Positions 42,736 to 52,325 are shown, counted from the first letter of the stretch. The stretch is 64,000 bases of DNA from Prorocentrum cordatum (GCA_963575745.1 CAUYUJ010014630.1:92501-156500); one strand, 5' to 3'. Made by a program: numbers and translations. The notes: generated by a model not told the origin, from the sequence alone.

Positions 42736-43182
42736 AGCCCAAGCGGACTCCAGTGCCGAACCGAGGCGGCATCGAGGGAAGCCCTCGAGGCATCGGCACC
42801 GCCAGCGAGCCCCCGGGGGCACCGAGGCGAGCCCCGGGAGGGCCTCCAGGGAGGCCCGGGCCTCCCGCGCGGGCTCCCCCGCCCTCGCTCGGGCGGCGGC
42901 CCCCTCGCGCTGCCCCCCCGCGGGCGCCCTCGCCGCCGAGCCTTGGGGCGTGGCTCAAATAGAGGGGGTCCTTGATGGGGCCCGAGTATCGAGAGCTGGG
43001 CGAAGGCTGCTGAAACCGTGGTTGCTAAAACGGCCCTCCCGGAAGGCAAAAACAACTCCCCGGAATGAGGCGCGGCACGCGAAACAGGCAACGGGCTTCT
43101 TCCCGGAAGGACGAAGACAACTTCCCGGAGGTCAATTTTAGCAGCCACGGATTTAGCAGCCCTTGCCCGGCTTCCGAGAGTA
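42736..43182. other. GC-rich spacer with CGGAAGG motifs
   Basis: Contains two diverged copies of a segment with CAACTYCCCGG (about 43050 and 43107), so part is a 55-60-bp duplication. No gene. Confidence 0.35.
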
Positions 43183-43388
43183 GATGGGGTCGAAGGATCT
43201 CGCCGCATCGCCGATGCAGCGGCCATGCATCGCCGATGCATCGGCGATGCATCGGCCATGCACTGGCGGGGTCGGCGATGCATCGGGGACGTCGGTGTGG
43301 AGATAAGTGGGCCCCCACATCGAGCCGCATCGCCGATGCATCGCCGATGAATCGCCGACTCTGCGCGATCCTCCGACCCCGTCTAGGA
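43183..43388. mobile_element. Putative MITE with TAGATGGGGTCG ends, copy 2
   Basis: The left end TAGATGGGGTCGAAGGATCT is mirrored by GCGATCCTCCGACCCCGTCTA. The interior has GCATCGCCGATGCA palindromic words expanded relative to copy 1 and CCACATCGAGCCGCATCG in common with it. Confidence 0.65.
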
Positions 43389-43399
43389 GGCCTTGGGGG

Positions 43400-43700
43400 T
43401 CATGACTGGGGGGGTCAAAAACGGTCCCCTTTCGCGCCCCTTTCGGGCCCCTCCGGGGCCCCAGGGGGCTCGCTTGGGTACCGTTTGGGTACCGTTTGGA
43501 GCCACCCTCGCCACCCGCCCCCACTTAGGACCGCCCCATCACGCAACGCCCAAGAGCTGGTCCGTCGCCGCCGTCCGGGGGGCGGGGTCTCTGTCCTCGG
43601 GGATGCTCGGCAGGCGGTGGGCGCGGGCACGGCCCGAGCTGTCAGCAAGGGCGCACCGAGAGGGACGCACGGGGGGCCAGGGACACCTTGTTGGAACGTC
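43400..43700. other. GC-rich DNA, no gene seen
   Basis: Contains GGTACCGTTTGGGTACCGTTTGG (duplicated ten-mer) near 43480. Frames are open but without family or splice support. Confidence 0.3.
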
Positions 43701-44304
43701 GCTCATCCTCACTACCAGTGTTCACGGTAGTGTTCACCGGGTACATTTGGCCCCCTCGGAGGCCCGAATCGGTCCACGTGCGCGGCCTGCTGAGGTCCCA
43801 GAAGATCGCCCCCCACGGCGGCGGTGACGGATACACCCCCGCAACGGAAGCAAGGCTCTGGACGCCCGAAGAGGGTGCGGCAAAACTGGACACGATGCCC
43901 AACAACAAATGTTGTCAAAAACAAACAGCGGCCGCTGTTGGGCAGGCGGCCATGTGTCTCGACTGAAAACGAGGCCCGCGGCGACAACAACAACAAGTCC
44001 TGTCCAAAATGGAAAAAGCACTGCTGTCGGTCTGCGCACACATTCTTTCCGTACCCATTTCGATCGTCCCGAAATATTGGGGGGGGGGCCATCGGAAAGC
44101 ACTTTGTTGCAGCTGAGGCACGACTTGGCATTGCGGGGGGCGTGCGAGGAGGAGGGTCAAGAGCAGGACGGGCAGGGAACTGGGAAGGCAGGCGGTACGC
44201 AGGGAGGAAGGACGGGCAGGAGAGAGGAGGGAGGCAGGCGGCACGCAGGGAGGCCAGAAGGCAAGGAGCAGGGAGGAAGGAGGGGTGGAGGCCATGAGTT
44301 GGTC

Positions 44305-44443
44305 GAGGCTGCCACCCAGGGCGAGCGGCACCAGGCATGCCGGGCGGGCCAGGGCCTCCTGCTCCGTGTCGTACTGCCAGAAGTCGTTGACGCGGTTGTT
44401 GCCGTCGTAGCCAGCGAAGATGTAGATGCGGTCCGAGTGCGAC
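44305..44443 (-). CDS. Kelch-repeat exon
   Basis: On the minus strand an acceptor (GACGCAG, 44450-44444) is followed by codons reading SHSDRIYIFAGYDGNNRVND, then FWQYDTEQEA. This is a textbook kelch motif: IYIFAG beta strand, the Gly pair position, then YDGNNRVNDFWQYD. Kelch units form beta-propeller blades. The frame stays open into less protein-like sequence, so the donor probably lies soon after QYDTEQ. A near-identical unit (YDGSNRVNDFYKF) lies at 53.0 kb on the same strand. One gene or two cannot be decided from here. Confidence 0.6.
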
Positions 44444-44689
44444 CTGCGTCAGCGACGGCACAGAAGGGTGATGTCCTTCCTCCTCCATCCTCCTCCTCCT
44501 CCTGCTCTTTGTCTTCGTCTCCTCCTCCAACTCTAACTCTTTCTCCTCCTCTCCTCCTCGTCTTAGATCCTCCTGCGCCTCCGCGGCCTCCACGCGTCCG
44601 CGCTCGCGTGCGCGCAAGCGGAGAGGCCTTCAGAAAGCCCCAAGAAGAACACCCCCTGGCCCGAGAGGCTGCGGAACCACACCGAAAAT

Positions 44690-44935
44690 AGGTTCGACAT
44701 CCAGCCTGGAGAGGCCAGGTACGAATCCGAAAGTTTGAACGCGGCGGATGCTTTCTCAACAAGGCATGCTCACGACCTCCCCCCTGCCTCAGAGGTCTCT
44801 GGTGGTTCCCGACATCTTCCAGAGGCCCACAAAAGGAGCAAGAAGGCTTGCACCACATCATCCTCCGACGCAGTCAAACAGAAGCACCTGATGTCCACTC
44901 CCTGGCGATTACCACGAAAATGACAGCATAACTTT
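44690..44935. other. Possible exon, strand unclear
   Basis: The minus strand reads VDIRCFCLTASEDDVVQAFL, then LLLWASGRCREPPETSEAGG, to a stop. The plus strand reads DIQPGEARYESESLNAADAF and on to 44923. Both look protein-like, and I cannot choose without RNA evidence. Confidence 0.25.
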
Positions 44936-44939
44936 CAGA

Positions 44940-45330
44940 CTTGGGCTGTTCGGGCAAATATATTTGATCTGAGAAAACGAACAACAAAATCCGCCGACCC
45001 TGTCGGCGTGTGACAGGGGCTGTTCCGTCGCCATCGCCGGCACTGCCGCCGTCGCGTCGCCGCTGCCATCACGTCCCCTCCTTCCCCTGAGTCCGTCGCC
45101 GCTCCCTCTCTTTCCTTGGGCCCTCGTCCTCAAACACGCCGGCCAAAGCGAAATACACTGGCCCGTCCACAGCGAAATTAAGCAACGTTGTCATGAGACG
45201 AAGGGAAGCCCCTTCCCTTGGATCCTTCCCCGCGGAGGGGGGGGGTCCCAGCGGGGGGGTCCTGAGGGGAGGGGCCGGGGGGGTCCCTGGAAAGAATACC
45301 ACCCTCCCAAGGCGTGTCGAGGGCCGAGGC
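44940..45330. other. Spacer, no gene seen
   Basis: Contains GTCGCCGCT-rich and GGGGGGTCC-rich stretches. A minus-strand segment LLNFAVDGPVYFALAGVFED (about 45120-45190) is protein-like but unsupported. Confidence 0.3.
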
Positions 45331-45574
45331 CTCCAGGGTCGGCGGCACGGGCAGTAAGGCCTTAACAATCGAAGAAATACCCCGACCGACCCCCGACCCC
45401 CCGGCCAACGCCAAAAACACTCCAGCCAACCCTGGCCAACCTCGAGGGGCCCGCGCGGGCGCAGGCGCAGGCAGTGTGTGTGTGTGTTGTTTTGTGTGTG
45501 CTGGCCTGTGGCGACGCGGGTTCCGCAAGTGCTGGGCCGGTTTTCCACCATCGCCACAAGTTGGAGGGGGGGAG

Positions 45575-45637
45575 GAGGTGGAGGAGGAGGAGGAGGAGGA
45601 GGAGGAGGAGGAGGAGGAGGAGGAGGAGGAGGAGGAC
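45575..45637. repeat. GGA microsatellite
   Basis: Pure GGA run. Confidence 0.9.
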
Positions 45638-46024
45638 CCCCTCCCCCTCCTACCTATGGTGGTGGCGGTGGGAAGCAAGCCCTGCAGCAAGCGGTCAGGG
45701 AGGCGGGGGGCTGCATCCGTTGCGGACTGGGGCGCGGGGGCCCCGGCGGGCTCACGCAAGCAATGCGACATCGGTGCAGCGCGAGAGATGAGTGAAAAAG
45801 GTAGTGCACAATGACCTCTACCCGTCGCTGGACCGTCTGGTCCACTCGACGAGGGGGTAATGCAGGCATGGTGCGACAGAGGCGGCTCGGCCGGAGAACC
45901 GTCAGATCGTGAAGACCTTCAGGATGTGCTTGGAAACAGGCTCACCTTCACGACACTGCCACTGCCGACGAGCCGGCCATATGGAATATGGGAAATTGAC
46001 CTGGCGTGTCCAGGTCCGGGATCA

Positions 46025-46110
46025 ATCGCTCCAGAGCGTTCCGGAACGCTCTGGAACGCCCGCGGCGCCCGATACATCTTCCAAGCCGCCGGATCTGAGA
46101 GGTTTCCGAT
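46025..46110 (-). repeat. Dispersed repeat with CAGAGCGTTCCGGAACGCTC palindrome, copy 1
   Basis: A perfect 24-bp palindrome at 46030-46053 is followed by GCGGCGCCCGATACATCTTC and AAGCCGCCGGATCTGAGAG. The reverse complement of the whole block matches 51345-51440, so the two copies lie in opposite orientation. Confidence 0.65.
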
Positions 46111-46243
46111 TTTGCCCGGTCCGATTTGGTCCTGGTCCCGGCGTCGTCCTAAACTGCCCTGGCCAATGTTGGCTGGATGGGTTGGCCAAACGGATGGCTG
46201 AGCTGGCCTCGGACCTCGCTCCTCGAGCCCCCGGCGCCTCGGC

Positions 46244-46345
46244 CCTCGGGCCGCGGCCCTCGCGCCCCGCGCCTCGCGCCCCGCGCCTCGCGCCTCGCGC
46301 CTCGCGCCTCGCGCCCCGCGCCTCGCGCCTCCCGCTGGGATAGCC
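46244..46345. repeat. CTCGCGC heptamer repeat
   Basis: Heptamers CCTCGCG/CCCCGCG in a run; related in unit length to 10926-11010. Confidence 0.85.
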
Positions 46346-46399
46346 TCGCGCCGCGGCCCTCGGCTGGCCCCCCCCCCCCCCCGGGGCGCGGCGGCGCCG

Positions 46400-46680
46400 C
46401 GGCGGCGCGGGCGCACACGACGACGTGGCGGTCGCGCGCGGTCGGCGCGTTGCCTGGCCGCCGCGGCGCGCGCCGGCCGCGGTGGCGCGCAGCGGCACCG
46501 CCGTGGCGTCGGCGGCGGCCCGCGGCGGCTCCCACGCCGCTGTCGACGCCCGCGGGAGCAGCGGCGACGACGGCAGCGGCACGCGTCGACGAAGGTCGCC
46601 GAGGACGGCGGCGACGGATGCCGACGGACGTGGGCAGGAAGGGCCGATGAACAAGTCGACGCCGATGTCGCCGTCGTCGT
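46400..46680. other. Very GC-rich DNA, coding status unclear
   Basis: The minus strand reads DGDIGVDLFIGPSCPRPSAS, then VAAVLGDLRRRVPLPSSPLL, with GC3-rich codons, but in DNA this GC-rich several frames are open. No splice support. Confidence 0.25.
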
Positions 46681-46799
46681 GTCGGATGCTGGCGGGCGTT
46701 CCAGGCGGCTCTCGTCGCCACGTTTTGGGCGTAGGTCGAAAAACTGTTTTCAGGATGAACCCTGGGAGGGCTCTGGCGGGATCCATCCTGGGCGGATTC

Positions 46800-47085
46800 T
46801 GGCCGGACGACGACGACAGTGACGACGACGACGACGACGACAACGAAGACGACGGCCGCGGCGGCGGGGGCAGCGGCGACGGCGGCGGCGACGACGATGA
46901 CGTACGACGACATCGAAATCGACGTCATCGATCGGAGACCTCTCCTCGCATGGCCACTGGCGCCGAGATCGAGCGTGCCCGCGGCCGACAGATGCCGTCG
47001 TCGTCGTCGACGCCGAAGCTCGTCGTAAAGGTCGTCGTCGTCAACGTCGTCGTCGTCGTCACCGAATGTTGTCGGTGTCATCCTC
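46800..47085. repeat. GAC/GTC-rich degenerate repeat
   Basis: GAC triplets at 46806-46850 and GTC triplets at 46995-47070 flank a unique island. The two are inverted relative to each other and could pair. Confidence 0.6.
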
Positions 47086-47199
47086 CTCGTCCTCCTCTTC
47101 GTCGGCGTGGATGGAGGAAGGATGCGAAAATCTAGGATGATAATGATGTCCTGATGCGATTTGCTCAGGATACGTTCCAGGAATCCCGGAGCAAATCCG

Positions 47200-47830
47200 C
47201 TGGCCCCCTTGGGGGCCACCAGGCTGCGCGGATGAGGTTTCCTGCAACCTGCTCCAGTTCCAGCTTCCAGTCTCCCAAGTGAAAGTTTTGCTGTCTGCTT
47301 CCTGGTGTAATTTGTGTCTGCCAGCGCGAGGGGGTGGGGGGGGGGGGGACGAAAACGAGCCTGACCACCGGTCCCCCAGGATTCTCAAAAATGATCCTGG
47401 GGCCCTGGGACAGGCAAAATACGCCAGATTCGCGCCTCTGGGGCCGTAAGCCTCTTTTAAATTACACGAGATTGGCACCCCGAAGCCACGAGCCATCGAA
47501 AATTACGCCAGACCCACGTTCCCGAGGCCACTATCCCTAGTACATCACACTAGAGTCGCGATCCCTACGCCAGAATCCCTTGCAACTTGCCCCAGAGTCG
47601 CACTCCCGTGGCCAGAATTCTTGGTAAACTACATCACACCCGCGCCGACGCCACGATCCCGTGCAAATCACACAAGGTTCGCGCTTTCAAAACCAGATTC
47701 CCCCATGATTTGCTCAAAGCTGTGCGTTCGAAATCGGGATCTCTAGCATAACTACTCGTATGCAAAATGAACCCCAGATTCGCGCTCCCGAAAACAGATT
47801 CTCTGGCAAATTACACCAGACTCCACCGGG
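47200..47830. repeat. Dispersed composite repeat, copy 2 (about 45-bp units)
   Basis: Head CCCCTTGGGGGCCACCAGGC, TTCCAGTCTCCCAAG, then GGGGCCCTGGGACAGG and about nine degenerate units with ATTCGCGCYYC, GGCCAC and AATTACRCCAGA. Order and spacing match 15497-16020. Confidence 0.7.
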
Positions 47831-48400
47831 GAACGCTGCACACAATGCAACTGTGTGTTGAGAATAGCCTGAACATCTTAACATGTGTTGCTGATCCCTA
47901 CCCTTCCCCGCATGGTGTTCCCAAATGTTTTCAAGACGGCGCCCAGACACCTCCGACCCAGCTCTGAGATCTCCCTTTTCATACAGAAACGCGGCCGGCG
48001 GCAGAGGGCGAAGCCCTTGCGGTTATCTGGCGGCCCTCTTTTCTGAATCCCGCGCGGAGCAGCAGGAAATCAAGGAAATCCTGGGCGTCTTGAACGTCTT
48101 GGACCGTATCGTGGCCAACTGAAGGGAGGGAGGCTGATGCGACGCGCGGCTTCGCAACATGCGTGCACACGGGATTCCACCACCTGCGCCACCGAGATCG
48201 GGGCCTCTCCCCCGACGGGAGCCTCCTTCGGCGGTGGACAAACCTCCCATTAGTAAACCTTCCCGTAGTGGAAACGGCCTGGGACCGAAACCGACGGACC
48301 TGGACCCGCAAGAATGACGGCCGTGACGCCCTCTCGCGAACCGAAGACGGCCAATTCCTTCATCGACGTGTCCCGGGTAGGAGGCCTATCCGCATCCGAC
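47831..48400. other. Unique DNA, no gene seen
   Basis: The plus strand near 48050 reads RAEQQEIKEILGVLNVLDRI, a helical-looking segment, but no acceptor or family supports it. Confidence 0.3.
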
Positions 48401-48668
48401 TCCTCGCAGCGAGGGAGGACGGAGGGCGGGGCGGAGGGCGGGTTCGGAGGGCGGGACGGGGCACGGACGAGCGAGCGAGCGAGGCCGTGCCGACGGCTCC
48501 GTCGCTCCGTGCGGCCCGCGGGGCGCACCGCCTCCCCGCGCCTCCCCGCGCTCGGACGCCGCAGCGCGGCAGAGGCGATCCCCGCCCGCGCGCTCCCGGC
48601 AGCCCGGGGGTCGCGCGGCGCACGGATGGGCTGGCAGCAAGGGAGAGGGGGGGGAAGGAGAGAGGAAG

Positions 48669-48819
48669 GAGAGCTATATGCACATGCACCGATTCTGGCC
48701 AGGCCCATCCTGGGCCCAGGATCGGTGCGTACGCCCTCCCACCGTGGCCAGGACAGCATACGCACCGATCCTGGGTCAAAGATGGGCCTTGCCAGGATCG
48801 GTGCATGTGCATAGTTCTC
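48669..48819. repeat. Large hairpin, about 72-bp arms
   Basis: The arm GAGAGCTATATGCACATGCA...AGGATCGGTGCGTACG is mirrored by CGCACCGATCCTGGG...TGCATGTGCATAGTTCTC with roughly 85% pairing and a loop of only a few bases around 48744. CACCGATYCTGGC and CCAGGATCGGTGCG also repeat within each arm. It could be a foldback transposon or the source of a hairpin RNA. Confidence 0.75.
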
Positions 48820-49399
48820 TTCCCCCGAAAGGAGGAAGAGGGCGGCCGCAGGAAGCTGGCGGGGGAGGAGGGCTCTCCCCACGGAGAGGGTCTCAGGAGG
48901 AGCGGCCGCGCTCCTGGCACAGCAGGGAGACGCACTCCCCTCGACTGTGCCATGAAGACCTCGCGCCTGGAAAGGCTACCTGAAAGCATTGTCGAAGCCT
49001 GTTGATCCTCGAACGGTTGCCTGCGCTGTAATGTGCGACTGACACACTGCTGGATTGCAACCACATCCTACCTAGCACGCGGCCGTCCAGCGCATCAAGA
49101 GATGCTTGGCACAACCTCACTGCTACACTTCAAATCCTCATCCTGCTCCCCCTTCACCTCATCTTCACCTTCCTCGTCCTACTCCTATTCCGATTCATCG
49201 CCTTTTCTTCCTCATCCTTCCCATCCTCCCTTCCACACACGCCTCCACCTGCTCTTCATCTGGCCATTATCAGCCTCATTATCATCCAGCTCCCGTCCCC
49301 TCCTCGTGTCCCTCCTTCACACTCTCCCCCATCGCCCTCGTCTCCCTCCTCCCCTGGCAGACGAGGACAGGGGAGAGCACCGCGCACGCGCACGGCGCG

Positions 49400-49580
49400 G
49401 TGCGGGTGACGACAACGGCGACGACGACGACCATCACCATCACGACGGCGACGACGACGACGACGACAACGACGCCTACGACGACGAGGACGACGCCGAC
49501 GCCGACGCCGACGACGACGACGACGACGGGAATGACGATGGCGACGACGACGACGACAACGACGCCCGCGAACACGACAA
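49400..49580. repeat. GAC array
   Basis: Interrupted GAC triplets. Confidence 0.85.
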
Positions 49581-49694
49581 CGAAGCATGTTCAGGGCGAC
49601 GACGGCCACGGACGGTGGCCAGCGGCGACAGCGGCCAGGAAACCGACGACGGCAACCTCGCCGTCGCTGGGGCGACGGCGACAGCGAGGGCGAC

Positions 49695-49826
49695 GCCGGC
49701 AACCGCAACACGGCGGCCGGCAGGATGGGCGGCAGCGCGCCCAGCACGGCGATCTGCGACCACTTGGCCGCCTGGCCGGCGGCGCGGAGATCGCGCGCGG
49801 ACGGTGCGCCGTCAATCCTCGGCGGC
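49695..49826 (-). CDS. Candidate exon with a hydrophobic helix
   Basis: The minus strand reads IDGAPSARDLRAAGQAAKWS, then QIAVLGALPPILPAAVLRLP, with nearly all codons G/C-ending. The IAVLGALPPILPAAVL stretch could be a membrane segment or signal-like helix. It sits between two GAC arrays, as other candidate exons here sit between arrays. Boundaries and family unknown. Confidence 0.35.
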
Positions 49827-49849
49827 GGCGGCCGCGCTCACAACAACGA

Positions 49850-49886
49850 CGACGAGGCAACGAGGACAAGGACGACGACGGCGAGA

Positions 49887-49982
<96 letters not shown>

Positions 49983-49995
49983 TCAACGACGACGG
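49850..49995. repeat. GAC array
   Basis: Near-pure GAC at 49890-49935, then GACGGC hexamers. Confidence 0.9.
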
Positions 49996-50261
49996 CGACG
50001 GCGACGGCGAGGACGGGGAGGATGGCGGAGGGCGCCCGCGCCCGCGGCGCCCGGCCAGAGGCCACAGAGTGGAGCAACGCTGGTCCCTCCAGCCAGACCG
50101 TGCAACCTGCCGCAGCTGGCCGGCCGGCAGGCGGCGGGTGCTGGAGCCGCCCCGCGCGGTTCCCCAGCAGGGAGCGACCGCGGGGGCGATCCGCCCCTGC
50201 CCCCGGGGGAGGAGCGGGAGCCGCCTCTCTCCGACCCCGCCCAACGCCTGCGAAAAAACGT

Positions 50262-50614
50262 AGCGAGTCTCCAGATTTTGAAACCTTCCAGCTGCGCCAA
50301 CACACACACATGAAGCACGTGTCCGCACAGAGGTCGCCCAGCGCGTGCGCAACTGCCCGAATGCAGAGCAATGTGTTTTCGATGCCCTCCCGCCTCGGGA
50401 TAAGAACCAACACATGCTCGCGAGGCCACATCAAAACAGGCCGCTCCCCGTGAATGTTCCGCGAGCGAGAGCCGCCTACTGCTGCGCTGAGGGCACCGCT
50501 TGACGTCGCCGCGGCATTGTCGGCGCCAAATGCAACTTCCATGCCTCGGAAAGTGTCTGAGAGCATTACTTCCATAGATCGAAAGGGACGGTCTGACCTA
50601 GGCCAGAAGAACAT
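50262..50614 (-). CDS. Candidate coding segment, unknown protein
   Basis: A continuous minus-strand frame reads RSMEVMLSDTFRGMEVAFGA, then NIHGERPVLMWPREHVLVLI, PRREGIENTLLCIRAVAHAL and GDLCADTCFMCVCWRSWKVS. It is not low complexity and lies outside the arrays. Its first part is repeated 240 bp upstream (minus sense) at 50781-50831 as RSVEVMLLDALRGLEG. No family recognised, and the start codon and splice sites are uncertain. Alternatively it could be a decayed repeat. Confidence 0.35.
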
Positions 50615-50831
50615 CCCTCAAGAAAATGAGACCCCCCGCCACCCGAAACACACAGCACATGCAAGGTCACCCTCCCAAAATGCACACACGGGCATCCAAC
50701 AAACACGAAGGACATCAGGGTAGCCTCCCCGACCAATATCGATCTTGTGCCTCGGTCCGGCCGTGAGCGTTGCTCCGACCTTCCAGGCCTCGGAGAGCGT
50801 CTAAGAGCATCACTTCCACAGATCGACAGGT
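50541..50831 (-). repeat. Two 50-bp direct repeats 240 bp apart
   Basis: TTCCAKGCCTCGGARAGYGT plus TAGAGCATYACTTCCAYAGA-like sequence occurs at about 50541-50591 and 50781-50831. Read on the minus strand, both copies conserve the peptide RS(M/V)EVML.D..RG.E. Confidence 0.7.
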
Positions 50832-50861
50832 AGGCACAAACCACACAAGTGCCGTCGACCT

Positions 50862-50955
50862 TGAGGAGGAGGAGGAGGAGGAGGAGGAGGAGGAGGAGGT
50901 GAAGGGGGGAAGGAGGAGGAGGAGGAGGAAGAGGAGGAGGAGGAGGAGGAGGAGA
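50862..50955. repeat. GGA microsatellite
   Basis: GGA triplets with a GTGAAGGGGGGAA interruption. Confidence 0.9.
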
Positions 50956-51149
50956 AGCAGTATGGCACGAAAAACCGACAGCGGCGGGGGGGGCCCTTGC
51001 CAGGAGTGGCAATCCCCTTGTGCTTCTCGGCTCCTGCCCCAGCTTCTCGCCGCAGCGGACTGTGGCGCCTGCTCCTGCTCCCGCTGATATCTACGAAGAA
51101 AGGGCGAGGATAACATCGGGTAAGGATAAATCGAGAATCTCTGAGACAG

Positions 51150-51158
51150 AGCGCTCGT

Positions 51159-51238
<80 letters not shown>

Positions 51239-51296
51239 TGCCGTCGCCGTCGCCGACGCCGTCGCCGTCGCCGTCGCCGTCGTCGCCGTCGTCGCC
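51150..51296. repeat. GTC array then GTCGCC hexamers
   Basis: Pure GTC at about 51154-51232 followed by CCGTCG/CCGTCGCCGTCG units. Confidence 0.9.
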
Positions 51297-51344
51297 ATTC
51301 AGGGTCGGCGGCACCAGCCGTAAGGCCTTCGCAATATCGAGAGT

Positions 51345-51440
51345 CTCTGAGACCCGGCGGCTCTGGAGGATGTATCAGGCGCCGCGGCCTTCTCAGAGCG
51401 TTCCGGGACGCTCTGAGAGCGATCTGGCACGCTGTGAATC
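51345..51440 (+). repeat. Dispersed palindromic repeat, copy 2
   Basis: Reverse-orientation partner of 46025-46110: TGAGACCCGGCGGCTCTGGA, GGATGTATCAGGCGCCGCGG and the palindrome TCAGAGCGTTCCGGGACGCT. Both copies read a similar peptide (LW(R/K)MY(Q/R)APR..QSVP.RS), but one is on each strand. Confidence 0.65.
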
Positions 51441-51491
51441 GGATCTCTCGTCGTCCCATCCCCGTCCGACCACCCCCCCCTCCTCCTGCTG

Positions 51492-51650
51492 TTAGGTCGG
51501 GCATGTCCCCCTACAGGCGGGTTTGGGGCGAACAGGGAAAAAAAGTCATTAAAGATTTAAGTAGTCCGAGAATGCTCAAGAAAATCGTTCCTATACTATT
51601 TTCTGACTGTTTTTGAATATTCCTCCTGTAGAGGGGCATGCCCGACTTCA
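51492..51650. mobile_element. MITE (TTAGGTCGGGC family), complete copy
   Basis: 159 bp from TTAGGTCGGGCATGTCCCCC to GGCATGCCCGACTTCA. It is flanked by a perfect 8-bp duplication TCCTGCTG (51484-51491 and 51651-51658), making it the cleanest member of the family. Confidence 0.9.
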
Positions 51651-51816
51651 TCCTGCTGTTCTTCGTCCAGGGCCACGCAATCTGCACCGTTCCACGGCTC
51701 CAGGGCCAGGCCCATCCCGAACGCGCCCTCCTGGCCTCTGGCCAGGAGGCCGCACGAACACGGCTCCCTGGGGGCGCGGGAAGGGCCCGGCCAGGGGGCG
51801 GCGGACATGTACAGAC

Positions 51817-52112
51817 TTAGGTCGGACATGTCCCCCTACAGGCGGATGCTGAACGGAAAATACAAAACATGGTCCAATAGTCCGAGAAATCGTCGCCAGG
51901 CTATGTTTAATAGGGGGCAAACGAACCTACCTCGCTTTTGACCACCCTCGCTTCCAAGAGATACCAAGCGATGCCAAACTGCAGCCTGTACTGGTCAGGC
52001 CGCTTGACGAGGAGGCGCGTGGTATGGCTTGGTTTTGCCTGGAAGCGAAAGCGGGGTAGGTAATTCACGCTCTGATTTAAACTATGTTTCAATCTTCGCC
52101 CGACGTAAACAT
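51817..52112. mobile_element. TTAGGTCGGGC MITE interrupted by a second insertion
   Basis: The left part (TTAGGTCGGACATGTCCCCC to CCAGGCTATGTTT) matches the 41.9-kb copy up to 51908. After 173 bp of other DNA the sequence resumes at CTATGTTTCAATCTTC and ends GCCCGACGTAA near 52108. CTATGTTT is thus duplicated at 51901-51908 and 52082-52089 around the insert. Confidence 0.6.
51909..52081. mobile_element. Putative nested MITE of another family
   Basis: The insert is bounded by CTATGTTT direct repeats and carries subterminal inverted repeats: ACCTACCTCGCTTTTG (about 51925) against CGAAAGCGGGGTAGGT (about 52048), with TCGCTTCC/GGAAGCGA further in. One copy only is seen, so family status is inference. 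Confidence 0.5.
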
Positions 52113-52158
52113 AAACTGCGTCGCCCGATCATCCACTTCAGGATCAGCATCCCGCGCT

Positions 52159-52325
52159 GCTGGCCCTGGGAGCGCGACTACCACAGAAGTTGCCAAGGAT
52201 CGTGGCCCTGGGAGCGCGAAGCCAGCGCAGTCTGCTAGGGATCTCGTGGCCCGGGGAGCGCGAGGCCAGCGCGATTCACAAGGCATCGTGGCCCCGGGAG
52301 CGCGGAGGCAGCGCCATTTCTGAGG
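52159..52325. repeat. 44-bp tandem repeat, about four copies
   Basis: TGGCCCYGGGAGCGCGA starts about every 44 bp (near 52159, 52203, 52248, 52289) with GCCAGCGC and AAGGCATCGTGG-like words. Confidence 0.8.

Noticed and set aside
42573-43283. Arg/Ser/Pro-rich minus-strand frame of 236 codons
   Set aside because: It crosses a GGA array and a GATGCATCG inverted-repeat element; no conserved domain.
46149-47219. 356-codon minus-strand frame
   Set aside because: It runs through GAC/GTC tracts and a CTCGCGC heptamer array; only short stretches look protein-like.
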